This document shows, piece by piece, positions 1 through 6,745 of a DNA stretch of 11,730 nucleotides. The first letter of the stretch is position 1, and each line of letters starts with the position of its first letter. The DNA lies in NCBI GenBank assembly GCA_938037185.1, contig CALHQK010000109.1, positions 1 through 11,730 on the forward strand, given 5' to 3'. The notes below the pieces were generated by a model. That model saw nothing but the letters and a program-made list of their open reading frames with translations. It was not told the origin of the DNA and made no database searches. This DNA is from an uncultured Riemerella sp. Its GTDB lineage: Bacteria > Bacteroidota > Bacteroidia > Flavobacteriales > Weeksellaceae. Made by a program: the position numbers and the translations under genes.

Positions 1-888
1 CCTGAAGTCCACGAACGAAAAGAAATTTTTGAAGTTCATCTAAAGAAAATCAAACTTGATGATTCTGTAGATATAGAATTTTTAGCAAAACAGACCCCTG
101 GATTCAGTGGTGCGGATATTGCAAATTTATGTAATGAGGCCGCCCTTATCGCTGCGAGAAACAACCATGAAAGCGTTACTAAACAAGATTTCCTAGATGC
201 TGTGGATAGAATCATCGGTGGTTTGGAAAAGAAAAACATGGCAATAAAACCTTCCGAAAAAAGAAGAGTTGCCATCCACGAAGCAGGACACGCAACAATA
301 TCTTGGCTTACAGAACATGCCAATCCATTGTTAAAAGTGACTATCGTTCCTAGAGGGCGTTCACTAGGTGCAGCTTGGTATCTTCCTGAAGAAAGACAGC
401 TGACCACTACAGAACAAATGCTCGATGAAATGTGTGCTACACTAGGAGGGCGTGCCGCTGAGCAGGTGGTATTCAATAATATCTCTACTGGAGCACTTTC
501 TGACTTGGAAAAAGTAACCAAAAGAGCTCAAGCCATGGTTACCATATATGGTCTAAATGACAAAATAGGAAATATTTCTTATTATGACAGTTCTGGACAG
601 TCTGAGTATAATTTTGGGAAGCCATATTCAGAACATACAGCGAAGACCATAGATGAAGAGATATCCAAGCTTATTGAAAATCAATATCAAAGAGCTATTA
701 AGATTTTGACTGAAAACAAAGACAAGTTAGAGGCTCTTGCAGGAAAACTCCTTGAAAAGGAAGTGATTTTCAGAGAAGATTTGGAGGAGATTTTCGGAAA
801 GAGAGCATGGGAACCAGAAGAAAAAGAAAACAGGCCAATAGAAAATGAGCCCGAAGAAACAATAGGAGATACAGAAAATATTTCATAA
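1..888 (+). CDS. ftsH: ATP-dependent zinc metalloprotease FtsH, C-terminal part (5' end outside window)
   Basis: The reading frame is open from base 1, so only the last 295 residues are seen. They cover the end of the AAA+ ATPase domain (PEVHERKEIFEVH, then the lid helix region with PGFSGADIANLCNEAA) and the whole M41 peptidase domain. The zinc-binding HEAGH motif lies at 277-291 and the third zinc ligand is expected to be the Asp of STGALSDLEK. The tail after KRAWEPEE is Glu/Asn-rich and low in complexity, as is common for FtsH. In known FtsH proteins the missing N-terminus carries two membrane helices and the hexamer degrades membrane and some cytosolic proteins. A GTG at 202 could be mistaken for a start but lies inside the lid domain. 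A strong terminator follows 18 bp after the stop, so ftsH ends its transcription unit here. Confidence 0.96.
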   Translation, partial: PEVHERKEIFEVHLKKIKLDDSVDIEFLAKQTPGFSGADIANLCNEAALIAARNNHESVTKQDFLDAVDRIIGGLEKKNMAIKPSEKRRVAIHEAGHATISWLTEHANPLLKVTIVPRGRSLGAAWYLPEERQLTTTEQMLDEMCATLGGRAAEQVVFNNISTGALSDLEKVTKRAQAMVTIYGLNDKIGNISYYDSSGQSEYNFGKPYSEHTAKTIDEEISKLIENQYQRAIKILTENKDKLEALAGKLLEKEVIFREDLEEIFGKRAWEPEEKENRPIENEPEETIGDTENIS

Positions 889-906
889 ATACAGTATTTC
901 ACTTAC

Positions 907-943
907 AAAAAAACACTTTCTTATACTAAGAAGGTGTTTTTTT
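907..943 (+). terminator. Intrinsic terminator after ftsH
   Basis: A hairpin with 17-bp arms (907-923 and 927-943) and a 3-nt TAC loop. The arms pair fully apart from one G-U wobble, the core being ACACTTTCTTA against TAAGAAGGTGT. It ends in seven T residues and starts with seven A residues, so it could also act on the other strand. It separates ftsH from the next operon. Confidence 0.88.
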
Positions 944-977
944 GATATTTATTTTTATATTCTACAATATTTTTTAT

Positions 978-985
978 TAACTTTG
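978..985 (+). promoter_or_regulatory. Bacteroidota -7 box (TAACTTTG) for the LUD-cdsA-psd operon
   Basis: TAACTTTG fits TAnnTTTG exactly and lies between the ftsH terminator and the TTG start at 1015. It would place transcription start near 992 and give a leader of roughly 23 nt. I see no clear TTTG-type -33 element about 19 bp upstream, so the call rests on the -7 box and position. Confidence 0.55.
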
Positions 986-1014
986 TTGGAATTATAACAT
1001 TCAAAGTTAGTAAG

Positions 1015-1596
1015 TTGAGTTTTTTTCAGAATTTAATAAATAAGCTCTTCAAGGAAGAGAATCCGCAGCTTAAGCAGGGAATACTTGTTTATGGCGACCA
1101 ATTGAAACATTCTGATATTGATTATAAATTCGCCCAGCTATTTACAATGTCGGGCGGAGTGTTTAACTATTGCACAGATGAAACTGAAGCACTCGGCACT
1201 TTAAATAAGATATTAAAAGGAGAAAATATTTCATCTCTCTTCTGTTGTGATCAGGATTTGATGAAGTTTTTAGATGTCACAAAAAAGCATTATACCCAAA
1301 GTCTGGATATTAATAATGATGCTGCGTTTCTTACATGCGAGTATCTCATTGCTTATGATGGGCGTATAATGCTATCTCATAACAATATTCTTCATTTTAA
1401 TTCTTCCAGACTTCCTGAAAAAATCATTATCATGGCAAGTGTCTCACAAATTGTTGCAAACCTGAGCGAAGCCATGATGAAAATAAAACGGCGTGGAAAT
1501 GTAAGAAATCTGACATCCATAAGCGGCAGCAACTCACAATTATTTAACCCAAATAAGAAAAATCCAAAACTTTTCTTACTTTTGCTGGAAGATTAA
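1015..1596 (+). CDS. LUD-domain protein (LutC/YkgG-like), 193 aa
   Basis: The product is a small soluble protein without signal peptide or membrane segment. It resembles the LUD (lactate utilization) family, of which LutC is the best-known member. The features I rely on are a central CEYLIAYDGRIMLSH stretch (about 109-122), the following PEKIIIMASVSQIV strand, a Ser/Thr/Gly region NLTSISGSNS (about 165-174) and the C-terminal strand PKLFLLLLED, which parallels the end of LutC. The start is TTG: it gives an N-terminus (MSFFQNLINKLF) like that of relatives I remember and a short leader from the promoter. No lutA or lutB is next to it, so a role in lactate oxidation is not supported here. It sits 14 bp before cdsA and is probably co-transcribed with cdsA and psd. 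The true function is unknown. Confidence 0.8.
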   Translation: MSFFQNLINKLFKEENPQLKQGILVYGDQLKHSDIDYKFAQLFTMSGGVFNYCTDETEALGTLNKILKGENISSLFCCDQDLMKFLDVTKKHYTQSLDINNDAAFLTCEYLIAYDGRIMLSHNNILHFNSSRLPEKIIIMASVSQIVANLSEAMMKIKRRGNVRNLTSISGSNSQLFNPNKKNPKLFLLLLED

Positions 1597-1610
1597 TTTA
1601 ATTTATAATT

Positions 1611-2486
1611 TTGGACAAGAATTTACTTCAGCGTATTATTTCAGGGGCAGTGTATGGTCTGCTTATTTTTTTGTGTACTACTCATTTGGGCTCTGTTTAT
1701 CTTAAAGAGTTTTTTAATATTAATGTAAAACAGGAATACTTATATCTTTCTCTCATAGTCTTTCTTATTATTGTGGGGGCTTGGGAGGCTATTAGAATAA
1801 TGAAATTCGGGGACAGCTGGTGGAAATGGCTTGTCTATCCTATTGGTTTTCTTGTGTTTTATAAATTCGCTGTAAGATTTTTAAATCATGATTTTTACTT
1901 CCTGTTCAATCTTCAAGAAATTTTAGGAATACTACTCATTGCAATCGCATCATTTACTTTATTTAAATATCCTAATGAACTTTATCATGATAATGGAAAG
2001 CTAATTTTCATTATTATTTATGTATTCCTCTCGTTTTCTTTTGCTTTAGGAATTCCATATTTTGACTATTCTAAAGAACATCCTTTTGGTTGGGAAGTTT
2101 TCATGCTTTTTGTTTTAATCTGGAGCAGTGATAGTTTCGCCTATTTTTCAGGAAGAATGTTTGGAAAACATAAAATGGCACCGAAAATCAGCCCTAAAAA
2201 AACTTGGGAAGGCTTCGCTGGCGGAGTAATCTGCACTTTAGTTTTAGGATTTTTTATTGAAAAATATATGCCGGAAATGAGGGGCAACTGGATTTTAGTC
2301 GGTCTGCTCGTTTCTGTTGCTGCTCCAATTGGTGATTTGGTGGAAAGCCAGCTGAAAAGAACTTTCGGAGTGAAAGACAGCGGCAACATTATCCCTGGAC
2401 ACGGAGGAGTATTGGACAGACTGGACAGCTTCATTATCTGTGCTCCTGTTGTATATTTGTATTTTGTTTTAGAAAAACTATTTTAA
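1611..2486 (+). CDS. cdsA: Phosphatidate cytidylyltransferase (CDP-diacylglycerol synthase)
   Basis: CdsA makes CDP-diacylglycerol from phosphatidic acid and CTP at the inner membrane, the branch point of phospholipid synthesis. The 291-aa product has about seven to eight hydrophobic segments. The family signature is complete at residues 246-272: S246, K249-R250, K255-D256, H264-G-G and D269-R270-L-D272. Two further conserved blocks, WSSDSFAYFSGRMFGK (about 171-186) and SPKKTWEGFAGG (194-205), precede it. The start codon is TTG (MDKNLLQRIISG); the next in-frame ATG is at residue 64, inside the membrane domain, so TTG is clearly preferred. It follows the LUD gene by 14 bp and precedes psd by 16 bp. 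Pairing with psd places it in phosphatidylethanolamine synthesis; pssA, the step between them, is not in the window. Confidence 0.95.
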   Translation: MDKNLLQRIISGAVYGLLIFLCTTHLGSVYLKEFFNINVKQEYLYLSLIVFLIIVGAWEAIRIMKFGDSWWKWLVYPIGFLVFYKFAVRFLNHDFYFLFNLQEILGILLIAIASFTLFKYPNELYHDNGKLIFIIIYVFLSFSFALGIPYFDYSKEHPFGWEVFMLFVLIWSSDSFAYFSGRMFGKHKMAPKISPKKTWEGFAGGVICTLVLGFFIEKYMPEMRGNWILVGLLVSVAAPIGDLVESQLKRTFGVKDSGNIIPGHGGVLDRLDSFIICAPVVYLYFVLEKLF

Positions 2487-2502
2487 TTTTTAAATTATCA
2501 TT

Positions 2503-3159
2503 ATGAAACTTCACAGAGAAGGAAAAGCCACTATTATTATAGCATTTTTAGCACTCGTTTTATTTGGCGGAGCAGCGTTTTTTTTCCTTGAAAAATACCA
2601 TTGGGTTGTTACTTTGCCTTTATTCATTCTATTTGGTCTGGTACTTTGGTTCTTCCGTGTTCCTGAACGAAACATTTTGGAGCAGGTAGAGAATGTTCTT
2701 GCCCCCGTAGATGGAAAAGTAGTAATGATAAAAGAAGTGGAAGAAAACGAAATCCTAAAAACACGATGCATCCAAGTGTCCATATTCATGTCTCCGCTGA
2801 ATGTGCATATCTGCCGATATCCTGTAACAGGAACGGTTTGCTATAAAAAATACCACCCTGGTAAATACCTGATGGCTTGGAACGAGAAGTCTTCTACAGA
2901 GAATGAAAGAACAACAATAGCCGTAGATACACTGACAAATCATAAAGTAGCTTTCCGCCAGATAGCCGGATATGTTGCCCGAAGAATTGTAATGTATTCC
3001 AAAGAAGGCGACCAAGCCAAAGCTGGACATGAATTAGGATTTATAAAATTTGGCTCTAGAATGGATGTCTTCCTGCCGTTGGATACAGAGGTTCTTTGCA
3101 AAATTGGGGACATTACCACTGGGGGAATAGATGTTATTGCAAAATTAAAGACAAATTAA
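2503..3159 (+). CDS. psd: Phosphatidylserine decarboxylase proenzyme, short (archaeal/Bacteroidota) type
   Basis: Psd decarboxylates phosphatidylserine to phosphatidylethanolamine at the inner membrane. The 218-aa product has two hydrophobic stretches at residues 9-29 and 34-51 as anchor, then the catalytic domain from LAPVDGKV (66-73). His102 in SPLNVHICRYP is the conserved active-site histidine. The self-cleavage site is G184-S185 in IKFGSRMDVF, which in this family yields a large beta and a small alpha chain with a pyruvoyl group made from Ser185. The length fits the short-type enzyme, about 215-220 aa, rather than the ~320-aa E. coli type. The ATG at 2503 is the natural start, 16 bp after cdsA. 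No strong terminator is seen before the convergent lipoprotein gene. Confidence 0.95.
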   Translation: MKLHREGKATIIIAFLALVLFGGAAFFFLEKYHWVVTLPLFILFGLVLWFFRVPERNILEQVENVLAPVDGKVVMIKEVEENEILKTRCIQVSIFMSPLNVHICRYPVTGTVCYKKYHPGKYLMAWNEKSSTENERTTIAVDTLTNHKVAFRQIAGYVARRIVMYSKEGDQAKAGHELGFIKFGSRMDVFLPLDTEVLCKIGDITTGGIDVIAKLKTN

Positions 3160-3261
3160 AGATCTTTTATTTTTGCATATTATCTCCTTTACAAACACCT
3201 TTTAATAATAGATACAAAGACTATTAACTTTCCTGAATATTCAAAATATCATTTTATATCA

Positions 3262-3600
3262 TTACCACGGCTTATTATATTTATAATCCTTTGGGACAGG
3301 AATTCTCTTGATTATTAATTTATTATGAATTATACTATCAAGTTTATTTCCTCCATAAATTAATAGTGTGTCCTCTAATATTATATGGAAATCTTTATAG
3401 CAATTTTTGCATTTATAGACGGTATCCTTTGTATTCTTATCAATCAGTACTAATTCATTAGGAAATATCTTGTCTGTTCCATTTATATAAGTATAACCTT
3501 CTAAAAAGTAATTTTCAGTTTCTATTGTTTTATAGGTTAATTTTCTCTTTTCACATCCAATGAATAGTAATATGAAAAAGATGTAATAAGTTCTTATCAT
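3262..3600 (-). CDS. Small putative lipoprotein, function unknown, 112 aa
   Basis: I do not recognise the family. The N-terminus MIRTYYIFFILLFIGC is a lipoprotein signal with lipobox FIGC, so Cys16 should be lipidated. The residues after it (EKRK) are basic, not the acidic run linked with surface export in Bacteroidota, so a periplasm-facing anchor is more likely (inference). The mature part is mostly beta-prone with a CKNC motif (Cys64, Cys67), which could bind metal or form a disulfide; there is no thioredoxin context around it. The gene is visibly richer in A+T than its neighbours, which could mean recent gain. It starts 91 bp downstream of the ABC ATPase on the same strand and might be read through from it. 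The convergent psd ends 102 bp away. Confidence 0.65.
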   Translation of the reverse strand: MIRTYYIFFILLFIGCEKRKLTYKTIETENYFLEGYTYINGTDKIFPNELVLIDKNTKDTVYKCKNCYKDFHIILEDTLLIYGGNKLDSIIHNKLIIKRIPVPKDYKYNKPW

Positions 3601-3691
3601 TTTTGTAATTTATTTGTAAAACGATTTGTTCTCTATTGCCGTTTTGAATGTTTCTGTTCTGTAAAAATAACCTTAATTAAATGATGATTTA

Positions 3692-4414
3692 TTAATTCCC
3701 ATCCATAATTTCATCTATTGACAGGCGGCTGGATTTATCAGACTTTATAATCTTTCCGGTGAGGATTTTTTCATCCTTTATCCACCATAATTTATCTGAA
3801 AAATCTTTAGCAATTCGCCAGTCGTGGGAAGAAAAAAGAATAAGTTTATTCTGCTTTTGGGCTAAATCTTTCAGCAGTTCCAAAATAATCAGCTTGTTTT
3901 CTTCATCAAGATAAGTGGTCGGCTCATCTAAAACTATCATGGGCGTGTTTTGGGCTAACGCTCTGCCAATAAACGCTTTCTGGAGATTCCCATCCGAAAG
4001 TTCGGAGAGAAGATAATTTCTATATTTAGCAAGATTCAGTTTTTCTATTATCTGCTCTATTTCCGCCTCATCTTCATCGGTAAGGCTCATGTAATAAGGA
4101 TAATAAACATATCTGCCCAAAGAAATCAAATCCTTTAAAGTATAATAAGGAGAAGCCTCCGATTTAGAGAAGACAACGGAAACCTGCCGTGCAAGATCCA
4201 AGGCCGACAAAGTCTCAGCAGCACTGCCATCTATGCTGATTTTGCCCTTTAATAGAGGAACTTGTCCTAAAATGCTTTTCATCAGGGTAGTTTTTCCCAC
4301 GCCATTATTCCCAACCAGCAGGCAGATATCTCCCAAATCCAGAGAGGTATTCACATTAGAAATCAATGGAACATTATACCCAAAGTCTGCTGATTTTATC
4401 TCTAAAAAAGGCAT
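3692..4414 (-). CDS. ABC transporter ATP-binding protein, iron-siderophore/cobalamin (FecE/BtuD) type
   Basis: A 240-aa single ABC ATPase. Walker A is GNNGVGKTT at 35-43, Walker B MIVLDEP at 159-165, the D-loop LD follows at 169-170 and the switch histidine is His197 in SSHD. The signature loop is LSDGNLQ (139-145), a variant of LSGGQ close to the LSDGERQ seen in FecE/HmuV-like proteins of Bacteroidota. The Q-loop site reads VSVVFSKSE with no glutamine, a variation I also associate with that group. Its likely job is powering uptake of a ferric siderophore, heme or cobalamin through an inner-membrane permease, but neither permease nor binding protein is encoded nearby, so the substrate is open. 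The start ATG directly abuts the dus stop codon (TAAATG), indicating translational coupling. It contains no membrane segments. Confidence 0.88.
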   Translation of the reverse strand: MPFLEIKSADFGYNVPLISNVNTSLDLGDICLLVGNNGVGKTTLMKSILGQVPLLKGKISIDGSAAETLSALDLARQVSVVFSKSEASPYYTLKDLISLGRYVYYPYYMSLTDEDEAEIEQIIEKLNLAKYRNYLLSELSDGNLQKAFIGRALAQNTPMIVLDEPTTYLDEENKLIILELLKDLAQKQNKLILFSSHDWRIAKDFSDKLWWIKDEKILTGKIIKSDKSSRLSIDEIMDGN

Positions 4415-5404
4415 TTATATCTCTTCTTGTGCTATTTTGGTATAGATTTCTTGCAGTAAATCATTCATCTCCTGTATTGTAAGCACCTGCAAGAATCTGC
4501 TTCTAAACTCTTTGAAATAAGGAATCCCCCGAAAATAATTGCCATAATGCTGTCTCATCTCTACCAGTCCTGCACGCTCTCCTTTCCATTCTACAGACCA
4601 TTCTGCATGATTTTTCACAGCGTCCAGCCTGTCTTTCAGGGTCGGTTCAGGCAGCTTTTCTCCTGTCTGGAAGAAATGTTTCACTTCATTGAATATCCAC
4701 GGATAGCCTATGGCTGCGCGGCCTATCATCATTCCATCTACATCATATTTTTCTCTATATTCTTTCGCTTTTTCTGGGCTGTCTATATCTCCGTTCCCAA
4801 AAATAGGAATTTCTATATTAGGATTATTCTTTACTTTGCTGATGTACTCCCAGTCGGCTTCCCCTTTATACATCTGGGTTCTCGTACGGGCATGGATGGT
4901 AAGTGCCTTTATCCCTGCATCCTGAAGCCTTTCGGCTACTTCTTCTATGTTGATGCTCTCGGAATCCCATCCCAAACGGGTTTTTACCGTTACGGGAAGT
5001 TCGGTAGAATTCACCACCGCTTTGGTAAGTTTTACCATCAGGTCAATATCTTTCAGAACTCCAGCGCCGGCGCCTTTGCTCACCACTTTTTTCACAGGAC
5101 ACCCGAAGTTGATATCCACCAAATCTGGCTGTACCGCTTCTACTATCTTGGCAGACATCGCCATTGCTTCCTCATCACCTCCAAATATTTGAATGCCGAC
5201 AGGTCTTTCGTAATCAAAAATGTCTAATTTTTTTCTGCTCTTTATAGCATCTCTAATCAACCCTTCGGATGAAATAAACTCCGAATACATGAGGTCTGCC
5301 CCCTGCATCTTGCACAGCCTGCGGAACGGCGGGTCTGAGACATCTTCCATGGGAGCCAAAAGCAGCGGAAAATCCGGCAGTTCTACATTTCCTATTTTTA
5401 TCAT
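4415..5404 (-). CDS. dusB: tRNA-dihydrouridine synthase, DusB family
   Basis: This flavoenzyme reduces uridines in the tRNA D-loop to dihydrouridine with FMN and NADPH. The 329-aa product has the FMN-binding start APMEDVSDPPFRR (17-29), the family block VDINFGCPVKKV (96-107) with catalytic Cys102, the phosphate-binding GAGAGVLKD (111-119), IFGNGDI and GMMIGRAAIGYPW in the barrel, and a C-terminal helical tRNA-binding domain containing HYGNYFRG. Length and motifs fit DusB (321 aa in E. coli); the target position in this organism is inferred only. The ATG at 5404 is preceded by only four bases and then a -7 promoter box, so the mRNA may have almost no leader. The downstream partner is the ABC ATPase, with no base between stop and start. 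Confidence 0.93.
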   Translation of the reverse strand: MIKIGNVELPDFPLLLAPMEDVSDPPFRRLCKMQGADLMYSEFISSEGLIRDAIKSRKKLDIFDYERPVGIQIFGGDEEAMAMSAKIVEAVQPDLVDINFGCPVKKVVSKGAGAGVLKDIDLMVKLTKAVVNSTELPVTVKTRLGWDSESINIEEVAERLQDAGIKALTIHARTRTQMYKGEADWEYISKVKNNPNIEIPIFGNGDIDSPEKAKEYREKYDVDGMMIGRAAIGYPWIFNEVKHFFQTGEKLPEPTLKDRLDAVKNHAEWSVEWKGERAGLVEMRQHYGNYFRGIPYFKEFRSRFLQVLTIQEMNDLLQEIYTKIAQEEI

Positions 5405-5408
5405 GCTG

Positions 5409-5416
5409 CAAAAGTA
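5409..5416 (-). promoter_or_regulatory. -7 box (TACTTTTG) of the dusB-ABC operon, adjacent to the start codon
   Basis: On the minus strand the sequence reads TACTTTTGCAGCATG, where TACTTTTG fits TAnnTTTG and ATG is the dusB start. Only four bases separate box and ATG, so transcription would start at or very near the A of the ATG. No convincing -33 element is seen. Confidence 0.55.
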
Positions 5417-5750
5417 GAGATTTAATTTTAGGTTTTAAAATCGCAGGAATGCAAAACCATCATAATATTTGATTCTTGGCTTCTCCATGTTGATTTATTT
5501 CCCAGTCTCGGCAAGGTTTCGGACTCTCCCGCAGGCTGCATTTGCTGTTTTAGATTGGGACAGCTATCTCAGAATGAAAGAAATTGCCAAAATTTTCTGA
5601 AAAAACGAATAAAACCTAACCGAATTTATCAGTAAAAAAACAAATTATTATATTATTCGTAAAAAAATTGCCGTTCCTTTGGTGGGATTTGTATTTCAGG
5701 GAGAAAAAACTATGATTCCTTACAAGGAATTTGATTTTTTATTTAATGAA

Positions 5751-5995
5751 ATAACAATTCCCGACCTGGAATTGGACTTTCAGGGTGTGTGGAAGTCCAA
5801 TTCTGAAAAAATGCGGCCATTTTTTTTCCAAAAAATGAAATTCCCGACCCGGAATTTGATTTCCCGACACCCTGAGATACCAATCTGGAAAAATTCCGCC
5901 GTTTTTTTTACCCTGAAAGTCCAATTCTGAAAATTTCCTGCAACTTCTCCCTGCTTGGAATACCAATTCCAGAAAATTCCGGCAGTTTATTTCAG
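5751..5995. repeat. Three degenerate tandem copies of an ~83-bp unit
   Basis: Unit 1 (about 5751-5833) and unit 2 (about 5834-5916) align along their length: both open with AATTCCCGACC(T/C)GGAATT, and both end with a CCAAT(T)CTGAAAAA-like block followed by GC-rich bases and eight T residues. CCCGAC recurs at 5760 and 5843 and CCAAT at 5797 and 5880, each exactly 83 bp apart. A third, more eroded copy (about 5917-5995) carries CCAAT at 5921 and 5963, i.e. half-unit spacing of 41-42 bp. The middle of unit 1 differs from unit 2, where it forms a hairpin (5769-5779 with 5793-5803). Confidence 0.7.
5769..5927. repeat. 18-bp perfect inverted repeat (5769-5786 / 5910-5927)
   Basis: GAATTGGACTTTCAGGGT at 5769-5786 is the exact reverse complement of 5910-5927. 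Its first 11 bases also pair with 5793-5803 across a 13-nt loop, giving two competing hairpins. The direct copy AAGTCCAATTCTGAAAA occurs at both 5793-5809 and 5917-5933. Confidence 0.85.
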
Positions 5996-6216
5996 TTGTA
6001 AAGTGGGATTTTTTATCGGTTCTTATTATTTTAGGTTAAAATCAATAAGCAGAATTTTTACGGCTTGCTATTAAAATGTTTTTGAACCTTCCTTTCCGAA
6101 GCCGTCCGCTCATCGCAAAACTCCTGCAACCATCATTTTTAAAATAGAAAAGTTATTCTAAAATGAAAGCAAAAGCCGTAATTTTTTAGGAATAGACTTC
6201 CACACACCCTGAAAGT
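5776..6216. repeat. 22-bp perfect inverted repeat bounding 441 bp (5776-5797 / 6195-6216)
   Basis: Bases 5776-5797 (core TTTCAGGGTGTGTGGAAG) are the exact reverse complement of 6195-6216 (core CTTCCACACACCCTGAAA). The enclosed sequence is non-coding. No matching target-site duplication flanks the outer ends (AATTGG on the left, GCCGGA on the right), so it is not demonstrated to be a mobile element. Confidence 0.85.
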
Positions 6217-6274
6217 GCCGGACTGGAAAATTTTGGTTATGTTATTTGTTTTGGAGCAGGCGTTTTCTGCGGAA

Positions 6275-6745
6275 TTATATATTTATGCCGTAGATGTTCT
6301 TTATTTCCTCCATGATAAAGGCGCTGTTCGTACTGCCGATGGTATCAAGGCGACCCAGTTTATTGAAGATAAAGTCTTGGTAATGTTTCATGTCGTGAAC
6401 CTGAATTTTCAATAAATAGTCAAAATCCCCAGAAATGTTGTAGCATTCGGTGATTTCATCAAGAGCCAAAACTTCCTGAGCAAACTGGATACCGATATTT
6501 CGGTCGTGTGCTTTCAGCTTGATTCTGCAAAAAACACTAAATCCCCTGTTGAGCTTTTCGGCATCTATCACGATGGAATATCTTTTGATGTAGCCGTTTT
6601 CTTCCAGCCTCCGCACCCTCTCGAAAACAGGAGTAGGCGAGAGATTGACTTCTGCAGCGAGTTCCTTTATGGTTTTCTTGGAGTTATTTTGTAAAATTCT
6701 AAGTAACGCAAGGTCTTTATCATCCAGTTTATCAATTCTTTCCAT
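6275..6745 (-). CDS. Lrp/AsnC-family transcriptional regulator
   Basis: The 156-aa product has the full two-domain layout. An N-terminal winged helix-turn-helix spans about residues 6-58 (KLDDKDLALLRILQNN, then TIKELAAEVNLSPTPVFERVRRLEENGYI with the recognition helix near 36-48). A C-terminal RAM/AsnC ligand domain covers about 66-150, with the effector-region block NISGDFDYLLKIQV at 103-116. Family members form dimers to octamers and respond to amino acids. The usual CVGDFD-like block here reads ISGDFD. The exact ligand (leucine, another amino acid or none) cannot be read from sequence. A palindrome sits directly before the start codon, suggesting autoregulation. The gene is transcribed divergently from the 6S RNA gene. 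Confidence 0.92.
   Translation of the reverse strand: MERIDKLDDKDLALLRILQNNSKKTIKELAAEVNLSPTPVFERVRRLEENGYIKRYSIVIDAEKLNRGFSVFCRIKLKAHDRNIGIQFAQEVLALDEITECYNISGDFDYLLKIQVHDMKHYQDFIFNKLGRLDTIGSTNSAFIMEEIKNIYGINI

Larger units (their letters stand above)
5417..6274. other. Gene-free, repeat-rich interval between dusB and the Lrp-family gene
   Basis: About 860 bp without a credible gene. Short frames are open here in several directions (for instance 5679-5930 on + and 5739-5966 on -), but they translate the repeats themselves, overlap each other and have no recognisable protein features. The interval holds a 16-bp palindrome (ATTCCTT-AC-AAGGAAT, 5715-5730), the ~83-bp degenerate units at 5751-5995, long inverted repeats and homopolymer T runs of eight. 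Two further stretches, 5565-5600 and 6152-6190, look like distant copies of one another around AATGAAAG. No tRNA or transposase was recognised. Confidence 0.7.

Noticed and set aside
36..521. 161-aa minus-strand frame over ftsH
   Set aside because: Antisense shadow of the FtsH lid and peptidase domain, whose motifs on the plus strand are unambiguous.
3168..3175. TATTTTTG as a plus-strand promoter just after psd
   Set aside because: It fits TAnnTTTG but lies in AT-rich DNA with no gene downstream on that strand; it would only produce antisense RNA to the lipoprotein gene, for which there is no other sign.
4547..5227. 226-aa open frame antisense to dusB
   Set aside because: It is the shadow of a strongly conserved enzyme gene; the product is rich in His, Phe, Tyr and Ile with no recognisable domain.
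5679..5966. Overlapping frames of 83 aa (+) and 75 aa (-) in the repeat region
   Set aside because: They translate the degenerate repeats on both strands, with low-complexity Phe/Lys/Trp-rich products and no domain or convincing start signal.
5751..5995. CRISPR-like array
   Set aside because: The copies are diverged, differ in length, and have no uniform unique spacers; no cas gene is near.
5776..6216. Insertion sequence
   Set aside because: No transposase frame and no target-site duplication at the inverted-repeat ends, so only the repeats are reported.
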